12,845 nt of DNA, taken from assembly GCA_035716135.1 (NCBI GenBank), contig DASTKD010000060.1:1-12845 (forward strand), read 5' to 3'. Below the pieces are notes generated by a model. The model was not told the origin of the DNA, searched no databases, and saw only the letters and a list, made by a program, of their open reading frames with translations. Below, piece after piece: positions 1-5,703 of the stretch. Source of the DNA: CF-113 sp035716135 (GTDB lineage: Bacteria; Chloroflexota; Ktedonobacteria; Ktedonobacterales; Ktedonobacteraceae). Each line of letters begins with the position of its first letter. Position 1 is the stretch's first letter. The position numbers were made by a program, and so were the translations under genes.

Positions 1-717
1 CCGCCAGGCGATGATCGCCTTTGGCAGAGTGTACACGATAATCAGCAGCGTGAGCAGGACGAGGCTATAGTAGACGCCCGCGTTGAGCGAGGCATGAGGA
101 GAAGTGATGGCAGGTGGCGTTACCAGATTAGCCTGTGCTAACTCTATCCGATTCACGAGGGTTGCGGCGTGCAGGGGCAAGTCATCTGCTGAAGTCAGCA
201 TCCATGTAATGGAAGCTTGAGGTTGGATAAGATTATGATGCAGGGGCGATGCGCTTCCTGTAGTCATTACCCAATTTGTTGTGTAGTCAATCACCATTTG
301 CGGCTGCGCCGTAAGCGCCGGGCTGGCGCTTTTCGCTGGTTGCGTCTGGTTGTTTGCGAAGAGACCCTGGGCGGCAAGGTAGATGGGGATGAGCAGGCAG
401 AGGAGGGTGACGATTTTGTAGGCGGTGCGATGGGCGGAGTCGCGCACCATGCGCTGGCGTTCGTCCAGTTGCCTGTCTCGCATTTTGAGTATGTCGCCGC
501 TCAGGCAACACAGTTTGAAATAACAGGCGCAAAAGATAAGCAGCGGGATGACAATAAGTGTGAAGCGATTCGCGCCAATGCGCAGCCAGAACGTATCAAA
601 CGGCTGGCGGGGCGCGTTCCAGATGTACCACAGCGCCAGCAGGCAGCCAAGATAGCTCAGGCACATGCCAAGCACTAAGATGCGACGCCGGGTTCTTGAG
701 GAGCGTTCATCTTGCAT
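1..717 (-). CDS. Multi-pass membrane protein, partial (DUF2178/DUF3796-like partner of an XRE regulator)
   Basis: This reading frame is open from an ATG at 717 to the window edge: 239 codons with no stop, so the C-terminus is missing. Four hydrophobic segments are visible at about residues 13-33, 52-72, 101-119 and 214-236. Between the second and third is a charged stretch containing LDERQ (84-88) followed by RTAYKI. That pattern recalls the small membrane proteins (DUF2178/DUF3796 type) often encoded next to XRE regulators; this is a resemblance from memory, not a search. Residues 121-213 form a long polar, Gln/Thr/Ala-rich loop, probably extracytoplasmic, and no enzyme motif is visible. The ATG lies inside the last codons of the regulator gene (11-bp overlap), implying translational coupling and shared transcription. 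The function is unknown. It could be a sensor or the regulator's target. I am confident it is a real gene, less so about the family. Confidence 0.75.
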   Translation of the reverse strand, partial: MQDERSSRTRRRILVLGMCLSYLGCLLALWYIWNAPRQPFDTFWLRIGANRFTLIVIPLLIFCACYFKLCCLSGDILKMRDRQLDERQRMVRDSAHRTAYKIVTLLCLLIPIYLAAQGLFANNQTQPAKSASPALTAQPQMVIDYTTNWVMTTGSASPLHHNLIQPQASITWMLTSADDLPLHAATLVNRIELAQANLVTPPAITSPHASLNAGVYYSLVLLTLLIIVYTLPKAIIAWR

Positions 718-982
718 ATTTTTCTCCCTCTTTTCTTTGTTGTAAAGCATAGATTTCTTCACTCAAAGGTTTAAATGGTTGGCGTGAGAAAATGGCCTCG
801 ATGGGCAAGCCGAAGTAATCGCTAATGCGGAATGCCAGTTCGAGGCTGGGATTGTATTCGCCGCGTTCCAGGTAGCCTATCGTCTGATAGTTAATTGCCA
901 ATCCTCTGGCAAGCTCCTGGCGCGACAGACCTCGCTCCGCCCGCAAAACGGGCAAGCGATTGTAGATGGTGCTTTCATGCAT
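707..982 (-). CDS. XRE/Cro-C1-type helix-turn-helix transcriptional regulator
   Basis: This 91-residue protein is almost entirely one HTH_3 domain (about residues 8-63). It has the usual pattern of ERGLSRQELARGL, then INYQTIGYLERGEYNPSLELA and a following helix (FRISDYFGLPIEAIF). It most resembles the YozG/Cro-like small regulators that often pair with a membrane protein, as here. An upstream in-frame GTG at 997 is possible. I chose the ATG at 982 because GAGG sits 5 nt before it and because the domain begins right after it. It has a near-consensus promoter with an inverted repeat over the -10 region, which suggests autoregulation; that is inference. The 3' end overlaps the membrane protein gene by 11 bp. 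It is probably a cytoplasmic DNA-binding dimer. Its target genes beyond its own operon cannot be read from the sequence. Confidence 0.92.
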   Translation of the reverse strand: MHESTIYNRLPVLRAERGLSRQELARGLAINYQTIGYLERGEYNPSLELAFRISDYFGLPIEAIFSRQPFKPLSEEIYALQQRKEGEKYAR

Positions 983-1004
983 AGACGCCTCAATCACTTA
1001 AATC

Positions 1005-1025
1005 TTACGTTGTCCTTGTACGTAA
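1005..1025. promoter_or_regulatory. Inverted repeat TTACGT-N9-ACGTAA, candidate operator
   Basis: Two perfect 6-nt arms are separated by 9 nt. The right arm touches the -10 box of the XRE gene promoter, so the site covers the -10/start region. The placement fits a repressor site, most simply for the XRE protein itself. This is inference from position and symmetry only. Confidence 0.45.
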
Positions 1026-1052
1026 TGTAGCATAGATACAACAAAATGTCAA
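1024..1052 (-). promoter_or_regulatory. Sigma-70-type promoter of the XRE regulator operon
   Basis: A perfect -35 box TTGACA (1052 to 1047) is followed by a 17-nt spacer and the -10 box TACATT (1029 to 1024). Transcription would start near 1017, giving a leader of about 35 nt before the ATG at 982. It is the best canonical promoter in the window. Confidence 0.7.
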
Positions 1053-1099
1053 TGACATATACCAGATGATGTAGGATTATTGCGAAGTCAAACAATACG

Positions 1100-1130
1100 C
1101 TGATGAATATCAACGACCAGGATCGGGAGT
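1100..1130 (+). repeat. CTGATGAA module, copy A
   Basis: The stretch reads CTGATGAATATCAACGACC and continues to GATCGGGAG. It matches the modules at 9079 (15 of the first 19 positions) and 12768, and like them it immediately precedes a palindromic element. No inverted partner was found to the right of the hairpin, so this copy is one-sided or degraded. Confidence 0.55.
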
Positions 1131-1134
1131 GATT

Positions 1135-1202
1135 TGTCATCCTGAGCGCAGCGAAGGATCTCCGCTTGATGGGAGAGATCCTTCGCTGCGCTCAGGATGA
1201 CA
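1135..1202. repeat. Long perfect inverted repeat (28-bp arms, 12-nt loop)
   Basis: The left arm (1135-1162, TGTCATCCTGAGCGCAGCG...) is the exact reverse complement of the right arm (1175-1202). The core CCTGAGCGCAGCGAAGGATC is one I recognise as a short interspersed repeat common in many environmental bacterial genomes; this is recall, not a search. It could form a strong hairpin or cruciform. It lies in a divergent intergenic region with no following T-tract, so it is better read as a REP/MITE-like element than as a terminator. Confidence 0.9.
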
Positions 1203-1274
1203 GGTGAAGTGACGGATGACAGCAGGGCTTTTGTGAACGACTATGGGCTTCTGGTAGATGTTTGCTCAAAGCTA

Positions 1275-1283
1275 TGGTAAAAT
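1275..1283 (+). promoter_or_regulatory. Extended -10 promoter of the methyltransferase gene
   Basis: TGGTAAAAT gives an extended -10 (TGn followed by TAAAAT). There is no convincing -35 box 17 nt upstream, as expected for extended -10 promoters. The start would be near 1290, leaving a leader of about 85 nt that contains the hairpin at 1324-1360. Confidence 0.45.
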
Positions 1284-1323
1284 ACCGTCTATCGCTGAAC
1301 AAGATGCGTAGCAGATGCATTTA

Positions 1324-1360
1324 TATAGTAGTAGCGACCCATGCAGTCGCCACTATCATA
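1324..1360 (+). repeat. Leader hairpin upstream of the methyltransferase
   Basis: A 15-position imperfect stem (12 Watson-Crick pairs, one G-U, two mismatches) closes a 7-nt loop (CCATGCA). Its core, GCGACCCATGCAGTCGCC, is similar to the AGGCGACCCTTGCGGTCGCC hairpins at 5385 and 5447, with 16 of 21 positions identical over the core. It ends 2 nt before the AGGA of the ribosome binding site, so it may affect translation, or it may be a diverged copy of that repeat. Confidence 0.5.
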
Positions 1361-1375
1361 AAAGGACAGGAAGGG

Positions 1376-2236
1376 ATGGGCAATATGGACGATACCACCG
1401 CTAATGAAGATACCTACATCATAGATTCGCGCAGCGGCGCTGAGTATGCTCGCCTGAGCGACCAGGATCGCAGCGTAAACGAGGCTACAGGCAGCCTGTT
1501 CCCGCCTGCTATCGACCCGGACGGTGTGCATGACGTGCTTGATGCTGCCTGCGGCCCCGGTGGTTGGGCGCTCTCCGTTGGCAGTACCTTTTCTCGTACT
1601 CATGTCACAGGCGTGGACATCAACGCCACCATGATTGGCTACGCGCAGGCGCAGGCAAAAGTGCGGCGGCTGGACACTACTGTGCGCTTTCAGGTTATGG
1701 ACGTGCGCAAGCCGCTTGGGTTCGCCTCCGGTAGCTTCGACCTCGTCAATGCACGTTTCATGGCTTCGTTCTTGCCGCGCATGGAGTGGCCGGGTGTCGT
1801 GAAAGAGTTCGCGCGCGTCGCTCGTGCTGGTGGTCATATTGTTCTCACGGAAAGCGATGTGGCGGGCGAGACAAACAGCGCGGCGCTCAAAGAAATTCTT
1901 CATATTGTAAGCGATGCCATGAACCTTGTGCATCTCTATTCCGAATCGGGTGTGCGCGTTACGAAATCGCTGGAACAGTCACTGCGCGATGCTGGCTGCC
2001 GCGATATACAGCAGACGTGGCACCGCCTCGATTACTCGCTTGGCACAGCACCCCATCGCGCCATGTGCGAGACCACCATTGCCGGTATGCATCTGGCGCG
2101 GCCCTTTCTCCTGAGTACCAAAATTGCCTCACAGGAGCGTCTCGACGCGCTTTTTAAGCAGGTAGAAATCGATATGTTCACCGAAGGTTTCCAATCGTTC
2201 TGGGACTTCCTGACGGTGTGGGGAACCGTTTCATAA
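1376..2236 (+). CDS. Class I SAM-dependent methyltransferase
   Basis: This is a cytoplasmic protein of 286 residues with a Methyltransf_25/11-type Rossmann fold. Motif I is VLDAACGPGG (54-63), which binds AdoMet. The acidic residue at the end of strand 2 is D81 in VTGVDIN. FQVMDVRKPL gives the motif II region, FDLVNARFMASF is the motif that follows, and AGGHIVLTESD is the post-motif III strand. The C-terminal ~90 residues form a variable lid that would set substrate choice, which I cannot infer; small molecules or quinones are typical. The ATG at 1376 was chosen because AGGA (1363-1366) lies 9 nt upstream. An ATG at 1385, with AGGAAGGG before it, is an equally plausible start. The frame stays open upstream to 1262, but that part overlaps the promoter and leader hairpin. 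The 3' end overlaps the convergent scpA by 6 bp. Confidence 0.88.
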   Translation: MGNMDDTTANEDTYIIDSRSGAEYARLSDQDRSVNEATGSLFPPAIDPDGVHDVLDAACGPGGWALSVGSTFSRTHVTGVDINATMIGYAQAQAKVRRLDTTVRFQVMDVRKPLGFASGSFDLVNARFMASFLPRMEWPGVVKEFARVARAGGHIVLTESDVAGETNSAALKEILHIVSDAMNLVHLYSESGVRVTKSLEQSLRDAGCRDIQQTWHRLDYSLGTAPHRAMCETTIAGMHLARPFLLSTKIASQERLDALFKQVEIDMFTEGFQSFWDFLTVWGTVS

Positions 2237-3088
2237 ATATTCTTCTTCAACGGCCAGTTGCTCGTTATCTTCCCAGCGTTCGCCGCGCTCCAGCACAATA
2301 GGGCTGAAGAGGCTGCTTTGCGCGACGGTGATACGGGCGTGCTTCCACAATTCGAGGACGGCCAGGAAAGTGACGATGATGACGAGGCGAGAAGTTTCGT
2401 TTTCGAGCAGTTCCGTGAGCGAAAGATGGGGGCGCGTACTCAAGATGCCCACGATTTCGGCGATGCGCTCGCTGACGCGCACGCGAGCCAGGGGGAGAAA
2501 TGCCGCGCTGGCGGCTTCGTCGCGCGCCCGAAGTTCGAGGATGCGCTGGAATGCCTGGGCCAGCATGTCAACCTCTAAGCCGATGATTGTGGGCGGCGAC
2601 CACGTAAGCTGCGTCTCGATACCTGCCAGCAGGCCGGAACGCGCGTGAGTTTGCAGCCCCGCCTCCTCGCGCTGGCGCAGGTAGCGGGCGATCTCTTTCG
2701 CCAGCTTGTACTCGAGCAGGTGCGCGCGCAGCTCCTCGGCCATCACTGCCGCGCTCTCCATCTCGCCCGCCAGTTCCTCTTTAGAGGCGTGCGGTAGCAG
2801 GCTTTGCGATTTGATGTAGAGCAGGCGCGAAGCAATGGAGATGAAGGCGGCCATGTTTGCCAGGGGCATCTGCTCGTCCTGCCAGCGTCGCAGGTAATCC
2901 AGGTACTGATCGGTGACGGCCAGCAGCGAGATGGTGGTAATCTCCATCTGGCGCTTTTCGATCAGGTGCAGCAGCAGATCAAGGGGTCCTTCGAAGACGG
3001 GGAGACGGACAACATAATTGGCCTGTTGCCCATCATGCGCGTCACGCGAGGGATACTCACGCATATCCTGTTCAAGTTGCTCTAACAT
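2231..3088 (-). CDS. scpA: Segregation and condensation protein A (kleisin)
   Basis: ScpA is the kleisin subunit of the bacterial SMC-ScpAB condensin. It bridges the SMC heads and recruits ScpB to organise and segregate the chromosome. The 285-residue length is normal. The N-terminal signature YVVRLPVFEGPLDLLLHLIE (about 25-44) is diagnostic and is followed by ISLLAVTDQYLDYL and the helical ASRLLYIKSQSLLP segment. A C-terminal winged-helix region (about 210-275) ends with ITVAQSSLFSPIVL, as expected. The frame continues upstream to 3223, but homology starts near residue 25 of the ATG at 3088. That ATG lies 2 nt after the HD gene's stop, with an AGG about 10 nt upstream, pointing to coupled translation. 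The gene is last in the four-gene operon. scpB, often its neighbour, is not in the window, where the downstream position is instead taken by the convergent methyltransferase. Confidence 0.95.
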   Translation of the reverse strand: MLEQLEQDMREYPSRDAHDGQQANYVVRLPVFEGPLDLLLHLIEKRQMEITTISLLAVTDQYLDYLRRWQDEQMPLANMAAFISIASRLLYIKSQSLLPHASKEELAGEMESAAVMAEELRAHLLEYKLAKEIARYLRQREEAGLQTHARSGLLAGIETQLTWSPPTIIGLEVDMLAQAFQRILELRARDEAASAAFLPLARVRVSERIAEIVGILSTRPHLSLTELLENETSRLVIIVTFLAVLELWKHARITVAQSSLFSPIVLERGERWEDNEQLAVEEEYL

Positions 3089-3090
3089 AG

Positions 3091-3600
3091 CTACGAAGCC
3101 TCGTCTACAAGATGGAGTTCCGCCGCCGGGCCACTGGCCTGGTGATGGGTGCGAATATACAGCACGGCGCGTTCGGACAGGCCAGTCGCCGCTGCCATGT
3201 CCGCGCCAATCTCGGCGTGCCACCAGGCATTGCTGAGCGAGCGCCGCCAGCGTGCCTGCCCCTTATGGGGATACACGGCCAGCCGCGCCAGGAGGCGCGG
3301 GGCGCAGCGCTTGCCCAGCACAATTACCGGGCGGGTCCAGAATGGCACGCGCCCTTCCGCTTTGCCCACGTCGTGCAAGAGCGCGGCAGCCAGCATCTCC
3401 TCGTCGGCACACCCACGCGCCTGTAGCCCCCGGCACACCCGTAAAGAATGCCGCTGGTCGGCGCGCGTCATGCTTTGAAAAAGTGGCAGCGCCAGCACTG
3501 GCAGCCAGCGCGCTACCTCAAGGCGCTCTTCAGATGTCAAAGGCGGCGCGGAGCCAAGTTGTTGTCGCACCTGCCACAAACGATAAGTCAGTGCATTCAT
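3091..3600 (-). CDS. HD-domain protein (putative metal-dependent phosphohydrolase)
   Basis: This 169-residue protein is essentially one HD domain. Metal-binding residues are visible in order: H51 (QRHSLRV), H76-D77 (LLHDVGK, 74-80), H128 (WWHAEIGA), the pair H152-H153 (RTHHQ), and D166 near the C-terminus. The spacing fits an HD hydrolase with an intact active site, in the style of small HDIG/HDc proteins that act on nucleotides or phosphoesters. No partner domain is present, so the substrate is unknown. It sits 6 nt after the M50 protease stop and 2 nt before scpA, so it is co-transcribed with both. The ribosome binding site is weak (AAGAG region), which suggests coupling to the upstream gene. 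It is Arg/Ala-rich, as expected for the GC content. I am confident of the family, not the role. Confidence 0.87.
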   Translation of the reverse strand: MNALTYRLWQVRQQLGSAPPLTSEERLEVARWLPVLALPLFQSMTRADQRHSLRVCRGLQARGCADEEMLAAALLHDVGKAEGRVPFWTRPVIVLGKRCAPRLLARLAVYPHKGQARWRRSLSNAWWHAEIGADMAAATGLSERAVLYIRTHHQASGPAAELHLVDEAS

Positions 3601-3606
3601 ATGCTC

Positions 3607-4329
3607 TTAGAAGGCATACAGAGACGCCAGAGAGGTTATATCAAAACCGCTCACCAGCGAGACCAGTTTCAACGAGCCAAGCAGGATGTAGTACGAGATG
3701 CGGAACAGGAAAAAGTTGCTCAATCCGGCAATTTGCCCCAGAAATGGCAACAAGAAAATGACTAACAGAATAATAAAAGGTCCGTAAGTGGCCGACCGCG
3801 AGAAACCTACCGCCTGGCGATCAGGCAACAGGGTATAAAGAATCTGGTAGCCGTCGAGCGGGTAAAGCGGAACCAGGTTGAAAATCGCCAGGCAGAAATT
3901 GACGCTGGCAAAGGTCAGGATAAATTGCGGAACGCGGACTATGAAAACATTCTCACCGAGAGAGGTTGGCAGCAAATGGAGCACAATAGCAGCCAGTACG
4001 CCCACAACGACATTCATCAGGATGCCGCCACAGGCTACCATCAACGTCCCGCCATTTGGCCCGCCGCGCAACTTCCACGGATCGGGTTTGACCGGCTTGC
4101 CCCAGCCCAGCCCTACCGGCCCGGCTGGCACCGCGAAGAAGGCTAGAATCACGCACAGCAGGGTACCGAGCGGATCAAGATGGGGGCGCAAAGCGAGGCT
4201 CAATCGTCCCTCGGCGCGGGCAGTCGGGTCGCCCAGCCACGTTGCGACCAGGGAATGCCCCACTTCATGCAGGATCATAGATATCAGGAACGAAATGATA
4301 ATCATGAACGCCAGTATTACATTTACCAT
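3607..4329 (-). CDS. Site-2 protease family (peptidase M50) membrane metalloprotease
   Basis: This 240-residue integral membrane protein is of the compact M50B group. The zinc-binding HExxH motif is HEVGH (21-25) at the end of the first transmembrane segment, followed by LGDPTARAEGRLSLALRPHLDPLGTLL, the usual surround in this family. The third zinc ligand is D159 in NLVPLYPLDGYQ, the equivalent of the LDG motif. At least five hydrophobic segments are present, and there are no PDZ or CBS domains. Its substrate is therefore unclear; site-2 proteases usually cut transmembrane segments of anti-sigma factors or signal peptides. The start ATG at 4329 overlaps the end of the preceding MBL gene by 7 bp and has AAGGGG 6 nt upstream. 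It is the second gene of the operon leading to scpA. The active site looks intact. Confidence 0.92.
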   Translation of the reverse strand: MVNVILAFMIIISFLISMILHEVGHSLVATWLGDPTARAEGRLSLALRPHLDPLGTLLCVILAFFAVPAGPVGLGWGKPVKPDPWKLRGGPNGGTLMVACGGILMNVVVGVLAAIVLHLLPTSLGENVFIVRVPQFILTFASVNFCLAIFNLVPLYPLDGYQILYTLLPDRQAVGFSRSATYGPFIILLVIFLLPFLGQIAGLSNFFLFRISYYILLGSLKLVSLVSGFDITSLASLYAF

Positions 4330-5255
4330 TGTGTACCCCTTATTGGACCATCCATTAACAGATCGATTTCCATACCCTCGTAGGCTGAATATGCGCGCGG
4401 GAATTGCGTTCTCGCCTCGGCTTGCATGGCGTCCAGCTTGTCATCGTCGTAGGTTGGCTCGTGATGAAACAGGATGAGCTGCCCTACCTGCGCCTCGCGC
4501 GCGACGCCAGTTGCCATCTCGATGGTGCTGTGTCCGAAGCCCTGGTGCGCCTGCTCGTAATCGCTGCTTGTATATTGCGCATCATGGATCAGCACATCCG
4601 CCTTAGCAACGAAAGCCAGAAAAGCTGGATCGCATTGATCTTTCCATTCAACATCTGTGGCGAAGACCAGGCTGTGACCGGCGTACTCAATGCGATAGAC
4701 TGCCGCGCCGTTCATCGGGTGGCTGTCCGTCAACGTGACCCGGATGTATACATCACCCTCGCGCGGCTGTAGAGCTTCGTGCGACACTATTGGTTCGCTT
4801 TCGCCCTTGCGCCACAGGATATGCTCATCGCCATCTAAGGTGTGAAACGCGCGCCGCGAGGGCAATTTCCGTATATCTACCGGGAAATACGGTTGAGACA
4901 TAAGTGGGGTTACAAGTTGCTCAAGCGGGCGGTCGTCCAGGCGCGGCCCAAAGAAGTCGATACGCGCCCGTGGTTCGTAAAGCGGAGAAAAAAATGGCAG
5001 GCCGACCAGGTGGTCGCCATGCCCGTGTGTAATAAAAAGGGAGACATCAAGCTGTCCACCAGTGCTACGCCGCAAAAGATCATGTCCCAGTTTGATGATG
5101 CCGCTGCCCGCGTCCAGGATGATGATTCGCGAGCCGACCTCAATTTCAACGCAGCTTGTATTGCCTCCATAGCGTACCGTGCGCGGCCCCGGTGTCGGGT
5201 AACTGCCTCGTACCCCCCAGAAACGCGCCCGGAAACACTCTGTATCGTCTGTCAT
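4323..5255 (-). CDS. Metallo-beta-lactamase-fold hydrolase (cyclic-nucleotide phosphodiesterase-like)
   Basis: This 310-residue cytoplasmic MBL-fold enzyme carries the dinuclear metal motif THGHGDH (76-82). Further conserved histidine and aspartate positions occur in TLTDSHPMNG, SLVFATDVEW, LIHDAQYT, GFGHST and ILFHHEPTYDDD. The N-terminus RFWGVRGSYPTPGP followed by RYGGNTSCVEI is typical of the MBL group related to class II phosphodiesterases and RNase Z. The substrate is unknown; a cyclic nucleotide or other phosphodiester is plausible. The frame extends to 5303, but I chose the ATG at 5255, which has GGAG 7 nt upstream and sits just before the domain. It is the first gene of the operon and overlaps the protease gene by 7 bp. 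All metal ligands appear intact. Confidence 0.9.
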   Translation of the reverse strand: MTDDTECFRARFWGVRGSYPTPGPRTVRYGGNTSCVEIEVGSRIIILDAGSGIIKLGHDLLRRSTGGQLDVSLFITHGHGDHLVGLPFFSPLYEPRARIDFFGPRLDDRPLEQLVTPLMSQPYFPVDIRKLPSRRAFHTLDGDEHILWRKGESEPIVSHEALQPREGDVYIRVTLTDSHPMNGAAVYRIEYAGHSLVFATDVEWKDQCDPAFLAFVAKADVLIHDAQYTSSDYEQAHQGFGHSTIEMATGVAREAQVGQLILFHHEPTYDDDKLDAMQAEARTQFPRAYSAYEGMEIDLLMDGPIRGTQW

Positions 5256-5303
5256 GCCGTTGCTCCTACCACAGCCCGGTAAAATGTTGTCTAATTGCTT
5301 CAC

Positions 5304-5309
5304 ATTATA
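5304..5309 (-). promoter_or_regulatory. -10 box (TATAAT) of the MBL-M50-HD-scpA operon
   Basis: A perfect TATAAT on the minus strand (5309 to 5304) would give a start near 5297 and a leader of about 40 nt. A perfect TTGACA (5323 to 5318) lies only 8 nt upstream, too close to be its -35 box. The sequence at the proper distance is not -35-like, so promoter strength or a helper factor is uncertain. Confidence 0.45.
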
Positions 5310-5378
5310 GCCCGTAATGTCAAAGTTTGGTAGGAACGGCGATTGCCGGACAGGATTTGTGCATGGTAGTGGTGGTGA

Positions 5379-5473
5379 GGAGAAAGGCGACCCTTGCGGT
5401 CGCCTCTACTATGACGCGGCCATGCAAAACCAAACGTTCATAGTAAAGGCGACCCTTGCGGTCGCCTTTCTCC
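5379..5473. repeat. Double-hairpin palindromic repeat (MITE/REP-like)
   Basis: Two 36-nt arms (5379-5414 and 5438-5473) are inverted repeats of each other apart from the small loops and one C/T difference. Each arm also contains its own hairpin: AGGCGACC-CTTGC-GGTCGCCT at 5385-5405, and a 10-bp-stem version at 5445-5469. The element can thus fold either as one long stem or as two hairpins in the same orientation. Readings of it give peptides such as GDRKGRLYY. I recall similar strings as spurious short proteins in Ktedonobacteria genomes. Confidence 0.85.
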
Positions 5474-5703
5474 ATCCCAGTCCTTCCAGGCAATCTTTCA
5501 CCAACTCCGATTGCCGGGATACTAATGCTTGCGTTTTGGCGCGAAATGTGTTTTATTATATCAACATATACCACTGCGCAGGGTGGCACTGGCAGGCTGT
5601 AGAAAGGGCATATTGGGAAAATGAGACATTGTTGCGTCTATTCAGGTAGGGAAGTCTGAATCTATTGAAACACCGGGACGGCATGGACACCAGAGGAGGG
5701 AGT

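Larger units (their letters stand above)
983..1375. other. Intergenic region between XRE regulator and methyltransferase
   Basis: This divergent spacer holds, in order, the regulator promoter with its inverted repeat, a copy of the CTGATGAA module, a 28-bp perfect hairpin, an extended -10 promoter for the methyltransferase, and a leader hairpin. An open frame runs from 1262 into the methyltransferase. Its first 38 codons coincide with the promoter and leader hairpin, so I regard them as non-coding. Confidence 0.7.
5256..5703. other. Divergent intergenic region between the MBL operon and the surface-protein gene
   Basis: It contains the -10 box of the leftward operon and the 95-bp double-hairpin repeat (5379-5473). 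A 10-nt direct repeat CGATTGCCGG (5340-5349 and 5508-5517) brackets the hairpin repeat. A weak rightward promoter candidate is also present: TTGGCG at 5536 and TATCAA at 5559, with a 17-nt spacer. Short open frames here are readings of the palindrome and are not genes. Confidence 0.65.

Noticed and set aside
217..678. Plus-strand frame of 153 codons in the first 700 bases.
   Set aside because: The minus strand carries a better gene: a continuous frame with four membrane segments coupled to the XRE regulator. The plus frame is its shadow.
1262..1375. N-terminal extension of the methyltransferase (38 more codons).
   Set aside because: It overlaps the extended -10 promoter and the leader hairpin, has no ribosome binding site, and lies outside the methyltransferase domain.
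1289..1933. Long minus-strand frame of 214 codons opposite the methyltransferase.
   Set aside because: It is a shadow of the strong methyltransferase frame, and its translation shows no recognisable domain.
5317..5649. Open frames on both strands through the 5304-5703 spacer.
   Set aside because: They are readings through the double-hairpin repeat, have no ribosome binding site, and show no protein-like composition.
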